From: Desulfohalobiaceae bacterium
GTDB taxonomy: Bacteria > Desulfobacterota > Desulfovibrionia > Desulfovibrionales > Desulfothermaceae
Direction of reading: 5' to 3'
Assembly: GCA_021737115.1 (NCBI GenBank)
Contig: JAIPER010000062.1
Coordinates: 1 to 12,851 of the forward strand
DNA: 12,851 bases
Shown here: piece by piece, positions 1 to 7,617 of the stretch
How the letters are laid out: each line of letters starts with the position of its first letter
Position numbering within the stretch: the stretch's first letter is position 1
Position numbers and translations under genes: made by a program
Notes under the pieces: generated by a model
The model's database searches: none
Seen by the model: the letters and a program-made list of their open reading frames with translations, nothing else
Told to the model about the DNA's origin: nothing

Positions 1-712
1 GGGCTGTGCGCACATAGTCCTGATTCTGGACTTCCAGCATGCTGGACCGGGTTATCCGGGCGACAATGGCCGTAGGGATGGTGGCCAGGGTGAAGGCGGG
101 CAGCAGGAGGTGCTGCAGGCTGTCGACAAAGGCTGCCATGTTGCCGGAGAGCAGACTGTCAACCGTGACCAGGCCGGTCAGGCTGGTCACCTCCAGTCCC
201 ATGCTCAAGCGGCCCATCATCGGCAGAACCGGGAACTTGACCGACAGGAGGTAGATGAGCATCAATCCCAACCAGAAGATGGGCATGGAGACCCCCACCA
301 GGGCCAGAAACATGGAGGCGTAATCGAACAGGGAGTACTGCCTGACCGCGGAAACCACCCCTGCGGCGACCCCCAGGAAGGTGGCGATGAGCATGGCCGC
401 CAGGGAGAGTTCGAGGGTGGCCAGGAGCCGGACCGCGATCTCCTGGACAACCGGCGTGTTTGTGCGGATGGAGACCCCCAGGTCTCCCTGCAGGACGTCT
501 TTGAGGTAGATCCAGTACTGGGTGAAAAGGGACTTATCCAGACCGAGCTGGGAACGAAGACCGGCCAGTTCTTCGAGACTGGCGAACTCGCCCAGGAGGA
601 GCTGGGCCGGGTCGCCAGGTATCAGGCGCATCATGAGAAAGACGAGCACCGAGACGCCCAGGAGAATGATCAGCAGATGGACGAGTCGTCTGATGAGATA
701 GTCAATTGGCAT
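1..712 (-). CDS. DppB/OppB-type peptide ABC transporter permease, 3' end cut off by the window edge
   Basis: This is an inner-membrane permease of a dipeptide/oligopeptide ABC importer, forming half of the translocation channel. The reverse-strand reading begins MPIDYLIRRLVHLLIILLGV and stays open for 237 codons to the window edge. TM1 covers about residues 9-28 and is followed by the family-typical RLIPGDPAQLLLGE segment (around residues 29-42). A periplasmic stretch and further hydrophobic helices start near residue 100. The visible end, ARITRSSMLEVQNQDYVRTA, is the start of the cytoplasmic EAA loop that contacts the ATPase. Full-length relatives have about 310-340 residues, so roughly the last quarter is missing. 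The Shine-Dalgarno match before this ATG is weak. The gene lies downstream of the solute-binding protein in the same direction, separated by a 435-bp gap with a strong hairpin. The true substrate cannot be told from the sequence. Confidence 0.93.
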   Translation of the reverse strand, partial: MPIDYLIRRLVHLLIILLGVSVLVFLMMRLIPGDPAQLLLGEFASLEELAGLRSQLGLDKSLFTQYWIYLKDVLQGDLGVSIRTNTPVVQEIAVRLLATLELSLAAMLIATFLGVAAGVVSAVRQYSLFDYASMFLALVGVSMPIFWLGLMLIYLLSVKFPVLPMMGRLSMGLEVTSLTGLVTVDSLLSGNMAAFVDSLQHLLLPAFTLATIPTAIVARITRSSMLEVQNQDYVRTA

Positions 713-1020
713 GGAAACGCGAGGCCTGCTTTTTTTGAAAAATTTGATCGGTCCACCCGGCAAGTGAACATACTGAATCCGAAACTCCCCTTCCTGGCCA
801 GGGAGGGGACGGGGGAGGGTCGGTCCGGCCTTTTGGAAGCTTCAGCATAGAACGCGAACCGGTCAAGGTATCTCGCTGGAGAGAACTCTGGTGCCCGGTT
901 CGAAAAGAGGGTGCCAATGCTTCAAATTTTCGTTTCTTTTTGATCAAACTGGCAGTTGTGGATCCTATAACAATAGAGCAAAATGTTTTTATGTATTCTT
1001 ATAAAAAACAAATACTTATG

Positions 1021-1049
1021 TGTCAGCCCTGCCAGAGGCAGGGCTGACA
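1021..1049 (-). terminator. Strong hairpin between binding-protein and permease genes, probable (partial) terminator
   Basis: A perfect inverted repeat has 13-bp arms (1021-1033 and 1037-1049) around a 3-nt AGA loop. Read leftward it lies about 100 nt after the stop codon of the binding-protein gene. It is followed by a T-rich tract containing TTTGTTTTTTATA, though the T-run begins about 11 nt beyond the stem. That offset makes it a weaker intrinsic terminator than the classical type. In peptide ABC operons such a stem often lets the binding protein be made in excess over the permeases, either by partial termination or by protecting the upstream mRNA 3' end. Which applies here is inference. 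Confidence 0.55.
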
Positions 1050-1087
1050 CCCGAAACCTGAGACCTGTTCTGCCCTTGTCAGATGCG

Positions 1088-1133
1088 GATTGAGACGACT
1101 CGCTCTAAGACGGAGTCGCCGATCTGCTCAATC
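1088..1133 (-). other. Nested stem just after the binding-protein stop codon
   Basis: GATTGAG at 1088-1094 pairs with CTCAATC at 1127-1133, and inside it CGACTC at 1096-1101 pairs with GAGTCG at 1113-1118. This gives a two-tier stem in the 3' untranslated part of the binding-protein transcript, about 15-60 nt after the stop. There is no T-run, so an mRNA-stabilising or processing role is more likely than termination. Function is unknown. Confidence 0.4.
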
Positions 1134-1147
1134 ATCCTGAATACTAT

Positions 1148-2722
1148 CTACTGCTCCTTCCAGACCATTTCAAAGGAGTTCAGGCCGTTGGGCCGCAGGG
1201 GAACGTTGTGCAGCCGCTTGTTGTAGCAGCGGACAATGGTGGAATGGGCCAGGGGAACCCAGGGGGCCTCCCGATGAAAGATCTCCTGGGCCTGTCGGTA
1301 GAGTTCGGCCCGCTCTTCCCGGTCAAAGGTCTTCTGGGCCTCGAGACAGAGTTCGGTGAACTCCTGATTCTTCCACAAGGCAACGTTGGAGGCCCCCGGA
1401 GTCTCTGCCGTATCCGCGGAAAGCAGACCGTAGAGGAAGTTGTCGGGGTCGGCGTTGCCGCCCAGCCAGCCGAGCATGCACATGTCGTGCTCTCCGCTGG
1501 ATGTTTTTTTCAAATAGGTCCCCCAGTCCATACGGACGATTTTCGCCTGCAGGCCGACTGCGCTCAGGTAAGCCTGGATGAGCTCGGCCGTCTTGACCGG
1601 CTCCGGCATGTAGGCCCTGGAGACGGGCATGGCCCACAACTCCAGTTCGAGGTCCGACCCGACACCGGCCTCTTCCAGGAGTTCTTTGGCCTTGGCCGGA
1701 TCATAGGCGTAAGGCTCGATATCGTCATTGTATCCCCAGATGGAAGGCGGGTAGGGATTCTTGGCCGGGATGGCCAGTCCCTGATAGATGGTCTTGATCA
1801 GCGTCTCCTTGTCGATGGCGTGACTGATGGCCTGCCTGACGCGGGGGTCTGAGAGATGGGGCTTTTCGGTGTTCAAGGCCAGGTAGCCGACATTGACGCT
1901 TGGTTTCTCCATGACCGCCAGCTCGTCTTTTTGCCTGACCAGATTAATGGAATCCGGATCGAGGTCGTCGGCGATGTCGATGGTACCGGACTGCAGGGCC
2001 ATCAGGCGGGAAGAGGGCTCAGGAATGGATTTGAGGATGATCTTGTCGACATGGCCGTTCTCCCCCCAGTACTCCTCGTTGCGCTCTAAAATGATCTGGT
2101 CGTCCTTGATCCATTTGACGAAGGTGAACGGCCCGGTCCCGACCGGATTTCTGCCGATCTGGTCCCCGTATTTCTCCATGGCTGCTGGAGAGACAATGGG
2201 GCACAGCCAGAGGGCGAGGTTGTTGATCAAGGGTGCGTATGGTTTTTCTGTGATCAAGGCCACGGTGTACTCATCTACGATCTTGACCTCTTTGACCGGC
2301 CCCAGGGACAGGCTCAGGTACCGCCACTTGCCGAAGTCGTGATAGGGGTGGTCTTCGTCGACAATCCGGGCAAAGGAATGATAAACCGCCTCGGCGTTGA
2401 AGGGCGTCCCGTCATGGAAAGTGACCCCTTTCCTGAGGTTGAAGGTCCAGGTCAACCCGTCGTCCGAAACCGACCAGGAGGTGGCCAGCTGCGGCTCGAT
2501 GTCCATGGAGTTGTCCCCGAACTTGACCAGGTTTTCATAGATCTGGATCCCGGCCTTGATGGACTCTCCGTCCGTGGCCTGGGCCAGGTCAAGGTTGACG
2601 GAATCCCCGCCGCGCCCCCAGATCAGGGTTCCGCCGTCAACGGGTTCTTCGGCTGCGAAAGCGAGCAGCGGCCAGACACAGACGACACAAAGCAGAAGTA
2701 AGACGGTTAATCCTCGGCGCAT
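1148..2722 (-). CDS. Peptide ABC transporter substrate-binding protein (SBP_bac_5, DppA/OppA type)
   Basis: This is the periplasmic receptor that delivers peptides to the ABC importer. The chosen ATG at 2722 has an excellent Shine-Dalgarno (AAAGGAGG) about 6 nt upstream and begins directly with a Sec signal peptide: MRRG, then a hydrophobic core, then AFA before AEEP, with cleavage predicted after about residue 23. An upstream in-frame ATG at 2782 would bury the signal and lacks comparable support. The protein has 524 residues, the usual length. Family features are all present: the IEPQLATSWSVSDDGLTW/HDGTPF signature region near residues 75-110, NPVGTGPF, ALNTEKPHLSDPRVRQAISH in the middle, MLGWLGGNADPDNFLYGLL, and APWVPLAHST near the C-terminus. 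The last three resemble dipeptide-binding DppA more than nickel- or opine-type receptors, but ligand class stays unproven. It lies 100 bp downstream of the M14 peptidase gene in the same direction. Confidence 0.95.
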   Translation of the reverse strand: MRRGLTVLLLLCVVCVWPLLAFAAEEPVDGGTLIWGRGGDSVNLDLAQATDGESIKAGIQIYENLVKFGDNSMDIEPQLATSWSVSDDGLTWTFNLRKGVTFHDGTPFNAEAVYHSFARIVDEDHPYHDFGKWRYLSLSLGPVKEVKIVDEYTVALITEKPYAPLINNLALWLCPIVSPAAMEKYGDQIGRNPVGTGPFTFVKWIKDDQIILERNEEYWGENGHVDKIILKSIPEPSSRLMALQSGTIDIADDLDPDSINLVRQKDELAVMEKPSVNVGYLALNTEKPHLSDPRVRQAISHAIDKETLIKTIYQGLAIPAKNPYPPSIWGYNDDIEPYAYDPAKAKELLEEAGVGSDLELELWAMPVSRAYMPEPVKTAELIQAYLSAVGLQAKIVRMDWGTYLKKTSSGEHDMCMLGWLGGNADPDNFLYGLLSADTAETPGASNVALWKNQEFTELCLEAQKTFDREERAELYRQAQEIFHREAPWVPLAHSTIVRCYNKRLHNVPLRPNGLNSFEMVWKEQ

Positions 2723-2822
2723 GGCAGCCTCCTTTGGCTTGGGTTGTGGACACAGAGAAAAACAGGAAACCCCTGATCTCATGCAAATAAGGCATCAATA
2801 TGAGTAGCACAAGCTGCGCTGG

Positions 2823-5800
2823 TCAGCAAGATTTTTTTGGTCCCCGTTCATCCCCAGGTGATTGTTTCCGGCGCCAGGTCCAGGATTCCCGGCCTGGTTC
2901 GAGCCGGTATTCGAGTTCGACCCGGGGCTGATTGTCGGCCAGAAAATCCAGAAGGGACGCGGCCATGGTCTGGTGTGCCCGGGAGCAATGGGCCAGAAGT
3001 GGCCCCGAGGCGATTTCATCGGTCACTTCGGAGATAATTTCGCTCCAGGTGACCGGCCAGTACTGCTGTCCGAAGTTGTTGCCCTGGATGCGTTTTTCCG
3101 GGGGGAGCACGGTCAAGGCCTCCGGGGAGCCGTCCGGAAAAATCCCGGGCTCGCACCGGCGGGCATAGCGCAGGTAGCGCTTCAGGAACCGGTCGTTGAC
3201 CTCCTTCATCCCCTTTTCAGAGGCAAAGGCCTGGCGTAATCTCCGGGCCAGCGAAAGGGCACATTCATGCCCGGGGTGGCCGGGGTCGTCCAGAAAGGGG
3301 ACAACAGCGTAGACAAAGGCCCTGGGCAGCCAGTAGGCCCGGAATTGCCCCGGCGCATATCCTGAATAAGGCTGCTCCCACTCGTGGCTCGGTATGCCGT
3401 GGCAGTCCAGGACGATCTCCGGAAGCCATTTTTTCCAGAGCCCGGACTTGACCCTGGATTCGGGAAAGCGGGGGGGCGAGGCGAAGTAGTCGGCGTACCA
3501 TTCAACCCCGTAAGCATTGTACCTGGCGGCGTGGAGTTTGTGATCCGGTCCGTCCTGGAGCATGTCTTCCAGGGCAGCCAGACCGTCCGCATTTTCCACC
3601 GGGATAAGAACCACATTGACCTTTTTCAGGATCTCCCGACCTTGTTCAGTAGTCGCCATATCGTGGGCCAGCTTGAGAGCGGCGTTCGTGCTGGAGATCT
3701 CATTGGCGTGGTGGCGGGCGTTGATCAGGAGCGTGGATTTGCACAGCCGCAACCTGGACCTGGAGGCCAGCTTCTTGCTGCCCGGCAGGGAAAGCTCCAG
3801 GACATGGATGTCTCTTCCCTGAATGCTGCGGCCTCCTACAAAGGCGTGAACCACAGCTTCTCTACCCAGGTCCGCAATCCAGGAGACGATCTCGCCGGCT
3901 TGCAGATAGCGGTCTTCGGGCAAGGGGGGAAGCAACGAGGCCCTTTCGGTCCGGCCAAAGGGCAGGGGCGCAGAGGCGCAGCCTAGCCCGAGCTGCCCAT
4001 CTTCCCTGCTCTGCACCAGATCAAGGCCCCAGAACCGGGCCAGGCTGCAGAGGACTTCCAGCTCTTTTTGCGGGGCGCCGCAACTGAAACGGATCTCTTC
4101 CCGGCCGTCTCCTGCGCTCAGGCCGGTCACCGGGCAAGGCCCGGAAACGGTCTCCGGATTTTCGGTGAACCAGGACATGGGACTTGCCTTGAGCTCGGCC
4201 CAGGGCTGATGCCCGTTCCCCTCCACCCGGACCCGGGGATGGATTCGGCCGAGGTGCAGGTATTCCGGCAGGTCCTGTTGCCCGGCAAAATCCTGAAAAA
4301 AGGCCAAAAGCACGAAATAGAGGTCTTCATGAAGGGCTTCCAGGGGACAGACCCGTTCCTCGTCCAGGCCAAGCCTAAGGTCGGTCTCCTGGATGCAGAC
4401 CGTGATCCTTACTTCTTCCCAGAACGGGGCAGTTGTCTTGTCCAGGGGGAGTCTCTGCAGACGTAAACGCATCTGCCTGTCCAAAAGGGGCAGCCACTCG
4501 TTCTGGAACCGTTCCCAGAAGCGGTCGCGATCCGTGGGCAGGTCCAGGTCCAGGAGCGTTCGGCCGCCCTGGCAGAGCATCACTCCGGCGCAGCAGGGGT
4601 GGACCAGTCCAGCCTCGGGGTTGGTGGACAAATACGGCCTGGTCCGCCACCTGGGACTGAATTCCCACTGCCTGACCCGTCCCTGGACATCCCGGGTCCG
4701 CAGCCTGTAGACCGCGGACTGGTCCTGGTTTTCCACCAGGGAAACAGCCTCCGCATCCCAGCCCAGCTTCCCGGCCAGGAGGTCAGGGCCGGGGAAGATC
4801 TCCTGCAGCCAGCGGCTGGTCATCTCCAGAGACCCCTGCCCAGGCTGAAAGGGCTGATAGGCCAGCTCGACGTCCTTGAGAGGCGGGCCTAAGCGAAGGG
4901 CGGGCCAGACCGTCTCCAGGAGCCAGGACAGACCGGCTTTGTAGGCGTTGAGGACCTCCAGGTCCGGGGAGTAGCCCTTTTCCCGGAGGAGGCCCGTGAG
5001 TTCGGCCTGCAGGGAACGACGCAGCGCAAGCGGCTTGCTTATCAGGACGAGACCCTTTAGATCCCCCTGTCCTGGGGGTAGATCTCTGATCAGGTCCCGG
5101 ATGACATCCGTCTCCCTGGACCAGGTGTATTCCCTGACCACGGGAGCTAGGCTCTCCGGCTCCCTGTTTGAAAGGCCCAGCCGGCTCATGGTCTGTTCCA
5201 GCCAGGAGAGTTCGGAAGCAGCGGCTGGAGGCAGGGGCCGCCCCTTAAGAACGGCCGCGGCCAAATAATGGGCCCAGGATCCATGGCGTCCCTTCCCCAG
5301 CAGAATGTCCCGGGTCGCCCGGATCTCCCTCCCGGGCGAAGAGTGCAGGCAGCCCGGACCCTGCAGGGTCAGCCGGGTCCAACTCATCAAGGCCGGGGCG
5401 ATTGTCTGGCTTCTGCCCCGGGCCAGGATCAGGGATCGGCCTGTTTTCTCGTCCTGGTCCAGTCTCAGAGGCCAGCCTGAAGGGTCCTGGTGCTCTTCCC
5501 TGACCCGAAGCAGCAGGCCTGAACCAGGTGGCCTGCGGGTGGAGACGATGGGCAGGCGGATCCGGGTGGCCTGCATGACGCAGCTTTGAATTAAATCGTT
5601 CAAAGCGGCTCCAAGCTCCGCTGAAATCCGGTCTGAATCCAGGTCAACCGCAAGGTTCAGGGTCGATTGCCTGGATTCCGGGGAACCGGGTTCGAACATG
5701 GCCGGACCGGGTTCGAGGAGATCGACAATTTCGCAGGCGGTTGGGCCGGGTTCAGAAAAGACTTCGCCGGCCAGGGTCCTGGCGATTCCAGCCAGCGGCC

Positions 5801-6284
5801 GGCCAGCGGGATCGAGGATGTTGAAGGTGTCTGTCTCCTGATCGCTCAGACAGACCCGCTGCCAGGAAGGAACAAGCCCTGAGTCCAGGGAAAGGGGACG
5901 GCGCAGAAGACGAAGCAGTTCGGCCACGGCCCGGGGCGAGGTACCCTGCAGCTGCATCCGGCCTGGCTCCCTGCGCAGGAGTTCGGCTGGGTGCCTGGCT
6001 TGACCGTTTTTGCCCAGAACCTCCAGGACGGGGCGGTCCTCCTCTTCAAACGAACCCTGCGGTCCGAGCAAAGGCTGGTCCAAGCTCAGGCTCTGCAAGG
6101 CGAGAACCGCATTCAGGTTGAGTAGTTCGGCCCAGCCTTGTGGATCATTGAATTCAGGGGAGTAATGGAAAACCAGGTGGATGTGATCGGCAAAGCCGTC
6201 CTGGTCCCTGTCCTGAAGGATTTCGAACTCGTCGGCCAGAAGGGCCTGCAGAAAGATCGGACCGGCAAGTGTTGCTTCAGACAT
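2823..6284 (-). CDS. Large cytoplasmic M14-like zinc carboxypeptidase with a long N-terminal extension
   Basis: This 1153-residue protein has its M14 (zinc carboxypeptidase) fold in the C-terminal third. H859-A-N-E862 is the HxxE zinc motif inside a typical NARHHANEISS segment. H962 in LDCHGIPSHE is the likely third zinc ligand, and E1086 or E1090 in EVTDE is the probable catalytic glutamate. The Asn-Arg pair that normally follows GVDL in M14 enzymes is absent; here the segment reads GVEWY (926-930). The roughly 800-residue N-terminal part is not recognised. It begins with an acidic DxDxDGxxD calcium-type loop at D25-D33. No signal peptide or membrane helix is seen, so a cytoplasmic location is expected. 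The gene lies immediately upstream of a peptide-binding protein and permease, which suggests cleavage of imported peptides, perhaps including cell-wall peptides as for the intracellular M14 enzyme MpaA. Substrate is inference. The ATG follows an in-frame TGA and has only a weak ribosome-binding site. Confidence 0.85.
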   Translation of the reverse strand: MSEATLAGPIFLQALLADEFEILQDRDQDGFADHIHLVFHYSPEFNDPQGWAELLNLNAVLALQSLSLDQPLLGPQGSFEEEDRPVLEVLGKNGQARHPAELLRREPGRMQLQGTSPRAVAELLRLLRRPLSLDSGLVPSWQRVCLSDQETDTFNILDPAGRPLAGIARTLAGEVFSEPGPTACEIVDLLEPGPAMFEPGSPESRQSTLNLAVDLDSDRISAELGAALNDLIQSCVMQATRIRLPIVSTRRPPGSGLLLRVREEHQDPSGWPLRLDQDEKTGRSLILARGRSQTIAPALMSWTRLTLQGPGCLHSSPGREIRATRDILLGKGRHGSWAHYLAAAVLKGRPLPPAAASELSWLEQTMSRLGLSNREPESLAPVVREYTWSRETDVIRDLIRDLPPGQGDLKGLVLISKPLALRRSLQAELTGLLREKGYSPDLEVLNAYKAGLSWLLETVWPALRLGPPLKDVELAYQPFQPGQGSLEMTSRWLQEIFPGPDLLAGKLGWDAEAVSLVENQDQSAVYRLRTRDVQGRVRQWEFSPRWRTRPYLSTNPEAGLVHPCCAGVMLCQGGRTLLDLDLPTDRDRFWERFQNEWLPLLDRQMRLRLQRLPLDKTTAPFWEEVRITVCIQETDLRLGLDEERVCPLEALHEDLYFVLLAFFQDFAGQQDLPEYLHLGRIHPRVRVEGNGHQPWAELKASPMSWFTENPETVSGPCPVTGLSAGDGREEIRFSCGAPQKELEVLCSLARFWGLDLVQSREDGQLGLGCASAPLPFGRTERASLLPPLPEDRYLQAGEIVSWIADLGREAVVHAFVGGRSIQGRDIHVLELSLPGSKKLASRSRLRLCKSTLLINARHHANEISSTNAALKLAHDMATTEQGREILKKVNVVLIPVENADGLAALEDMLQDGPDHKLHAARYNAYGVEWYADYFASPPRFPESRVKSGLWKKWLPEIVLDCHGIPSHEWEQPYSGYAPGQFRAYWLPRAFVYAVVPFLDDPGHPGHECALSLARRLRQAFASEKGMKEVNDRFLKRYLRYARRCEPGIFPDGSPEALTVLPPEKRIQGNNFGQQYWPVTWSEIISEVTDEIASGPLLAHCSRAHQTMAASLLDFLADNQPRVELEYRLEPGRESWTWRRKQSPGDERGPKKSC

Positions 6285-6466
6285 AGGAAAGACAGCTGAC
6301 CTTCATATTCGAGAAGTCCAGGTACAGGTGGCCGACTCCCGGAGGCTTCCGCCCGATTGAAAAAAAACACCAGTCCTGTTTTCGAATGACAAAAGTTAAA
6401 AATTCAACAAAAATAGAGCAGCAGGATTCTTCTACCCCTAAGCCTGAAAAATGTCCAATTTTCAAC

Positions 6467-6482
6467 CAAATAAAATTATTTG
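6467..6482. promoter_or_regulatory. AT-rich 16-bp palindrome, possible operator
   Basis: CAAATAA at 6467-6473 is the exact reverse complement of TTATTTG at 6476-6482, with a two-base centre. It sits roughly midway between the two divergent starts (183 bp from the peptidase ATG and 165 bp from the desaturase ATG), where a regulator could act on both. AT-rich palindromes arise easily by chance in such DNA, so the call is tentative. Confidence 0.25.
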
Positions 6483-6517
6483 AAACTCTTATAGAATTTC
6501 TTATCTAAATTTATCAA

Positions 6518-6626
6518 ATACATACCAGAAGTTGGCCCAGAATAAGTCTCCTGTCGCACATGACCCAGGAAAGGTTTCATTGACGACAGATAAAAAGCGC
6601 AAATAATGCCAACTTCTGGTATGTAT
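6518..6626. repeat. 109-bp inverted-repeat unit flanked by TA, candidate miniature transposable element
   Basis: The left arm 6518-6536 (ATACATACCAGAAGTTGGC) is the exact reverse complement of the right arm 6608-6626, giving 19-bp perfect arms around a 71-bp centre. The centre itself contains a smaller CTGTCG/CGACAG pair. If the outermost TA on each side (6519-6520, 6624-6625) is read as a target duplication, the remaining 103-bp body (6521-6623) has 16-bp terminal inverted repeats beginning CATACC. That layout matches IS630/Tc1-mariner-type MITEs, which target TA. No transposase is encoded. Its right end lies only 6 bp before the ribosome-binding site of the desaturase gene, so it could also act as a 5' leader structure or operator. 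Confidence 0.5.
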
Positions 6627-6646
6627 GACATGGAGGTTATCCGGGG

Positions 6647-7462
6647 ATGGAACAGGTGATGCTCATTCGTTTCGGCGCTTTTCTCGCCCTTTTCGCCGGG
6701 TTGGCCCTGGCCGAGTCCCTTGCCCCCAGAAGATGGCGATCGATGTCCAGGTTGCCGCGCTGGTTCCCCAATCTGGGTATGCTCGCTCTGAACCCCCTGG
6801 CCGTGGCCCTGGTCTTTCCCATCCTGCCCATAGGGCTGGCTGTTTTCGTGACCGAGCAGAACTGGGGATTGCTCAGCCATCCTGGGGTTCCCTATTGGTT
6901 GAAGGTCGTGGTCAGTGTGGTTCTGCTGGACTTCGCGGTGTATATCCAGCACGTCCTCTTCCACGCGGTCCCCACACTCTGGCGGCTGCATATGGTCCAT
7001 CATGCCGATCTGGATTTCGATCTGACCACCGGAGTGCGGTTTCACCCTGGTGAAATCCTGGTGTCCCTTTTTATCAAGCTGTCGGCCGTGGCCGCACTCG
7101 GTGCGCCTCCGCTGGCTGTACTCATCTTCGAGGTGGCCTTGAACGGTACTTCCATGTTCAACCACAGCAACCTTAAGATCCCGGAGAAGATCGACCGGGT
7201 GCTCAGGTGGCTGGTGGTTACTCCGGATATGCACCGGGTCCATCACTCGGTGATCATCCGGGAAACAAACAGCAATTACGGGTTCAACCTGCCCTGGTGG
7301 GATCGTCTCCTGGCCACTTATAAGGATCAGCCGGCCAAGGGGCACAAGGAGATGACTATCGGACTGTCCTGGTACAGAGACTCGAAGGAGTTGACCCTGC
7401 CGCGCCTGTTGATTCTGCCTTTTGTGGGAGATCCCGGGCGGGTGCCCATCAACCGGCATTGA
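6647..7462 (+). CDS. Fatty acid hydroxylase / sterol desaturase family membrane enzyme
   Basis: This 271-residue integral membrane protein belongs to the di-iron fatty acid hydroxylase superfamily, whose members hydroxylate or desaturate lipids, sterols or carotenoids with O2. The histidine clusters are intact: H102-x3-H106, H115-x2-H118-H119 (HMVHH) and H196-x2-H199-H200 (HRVHH), with an additional H173 in MFNHSN. Hydrophobic helices occur at about 5-23, 42-70, 83-103 and 130-150. The C-terminal NYGFNLPWWDRLLATYKDQP segment is typical of the family's soluble end. The ATG at 6647 has GGAGG 10 nt upstream. It is divergent from the peptide operon and has no same-strand partner nearby, so the lipid substrate cannot be inferred. 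A long open reading frame on the opposite strand is an antisense shadow. Family assignment is secure; reaction type is not. Confidence 0.92.
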   Translation: MEQVMLIRFGAFLALFAGLALAESLAPRRWRSMSRLPRWFPNLGMLALNPLAVALVFPILPIGLAVFVTEQNWGLLSHPGVPYWLKVVVSVVLLDFAVYIQHVLFHAVPTLWRLHMVHHADLDFDLTTGVRFHPGEILVSLFIKLSAVAALGAPPLAVLIFEVALNGTSMFNHSNLKIPEKIDRVLRWLVVTPDMHRVHHSVIIRETNSNYGFNLPWWDRLLATYKDQPAKGHKEMTIGLSWYRDSKELTLPRLLILPFVGDPGRVPINRH

Positions 7463-7465
7463 AAT

Positions 7466-7506
7466 CCGGTTTGAGCCCCCAACTGGTTGCCGGGGTCTCA
7501 AAGCGG
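7466..7506 (+). terminator. Hairpin right after the desaturase stop codon
   Basis: The segment CCGGTTTGAGCCCC starting at 7466 pairs with GGGGTCTCAAAGCGG ending at 7506, with one mismatch and one bulge, around a loop of about 10 nt. It starts 4 nt after the desaturase stop. No T-run follows (the next bases are ATAGATGGAATAAAC), so it is a transcript-end or stability element rather than a classical intrinsic terminator. Confidence 0.4.
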
Positions 7507-7576
7507 ATAGATGGAATAAACAGAACGAAAGAAATAAAAAGGCTGTCAGAGTCAAAGACAAGAGCCATGGAGCCAC

Positions 7577-7600
7577 CCAAAGCTTGCTTCGCCCGCAACC
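7577..7600 (-). repeat. 24-bp motif, left copy of an outer inverted pair
   Basis: Read leftward this is GGTTGCGGGCGAAGC followed by an A and AGCTTTGG. The same string with one mismatch (C for A) occurs rightward at 12064-12087. A further weak match (CCATGRCTCTTGT, then ...CTGA) follows in both copies, near 7548-7570 and 12126-12154; the left copy lacks about 38 bp in between. The pair lies outside the 103-bp inverted repeat and in the same relative orientation, so both sides derive from one larger composite repeat. Confidence 0.6.
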
Positions 7601-7617
7601 AATACACAGAATAAAAA

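Larger units (their letters stand above)
713..1147. other. Intergenic region between the binding-protein gene and the permease gene
   Basis: No convincing gene is seen in these 435 bases. Two structures are visible near the binding-protein end: a nested stem directly after its stop codon (1088-1133) and a perfect 13-bp hairpin (1021-1049). A weak ungapped palindrome with one mismatch lies at 787-808 close to the permease start. The stretch 945-1020 is AT-rich, unlike the GC-rich flanks, and could carry a secondary promoter for the permease, but I find no good -35/-10 pair. Confidence 0.6.
6285..6646. other. Divergent intergenic region between the M14 peptidase and desaturase genes
   Basis: This AT-rich 362-bp region must hold the promoters of the leftward peptide operon and the rightward desaturase gene. 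I see no pair of boxes good enough to call. It contains a short palindrome, CAAATAA-AA-TTATTTG, at 6467-6482, and a 109-bp inverted-repeat unit at 6518-6626. A 9-codon reading (MKVSCLSYV, 6306-6277 leftward) overlaps the peptidase ATG in another frame. It has no ribosome-binding site and is probably chance. Confidence 0.6.

Noticed and set aside
110..850. A 246-codon rightward open reading frame
   Set aside because: It is antisense to the DppB-type permease, whose reverse-strand translation is unmistakable; this frame is charged low-complexity sequence.
885..925. GGTTCGAA resembling a tRNA T-loop near 896, followed by GTGCCA
   Set aside because: The flanking five bases on each side do not pair, and no anticodon or acceptor stem can be drawn.
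6277..6306. A 9-codon leader frame overlapping the M14 peptidase ATG, possible translational coupling
   Set aside because: It has no ribosome-binding site and no recognisable leader features; an overlap of this size can occur by chance.
6476..7576. A 366-codon leftward open reading frame covering the whole desaturase gene
   Set aside because: It has low-complexity, His/Gln-rich content without family features, while the rightward frame has all the di-iron histidine motifs and a ribosome-binding site.
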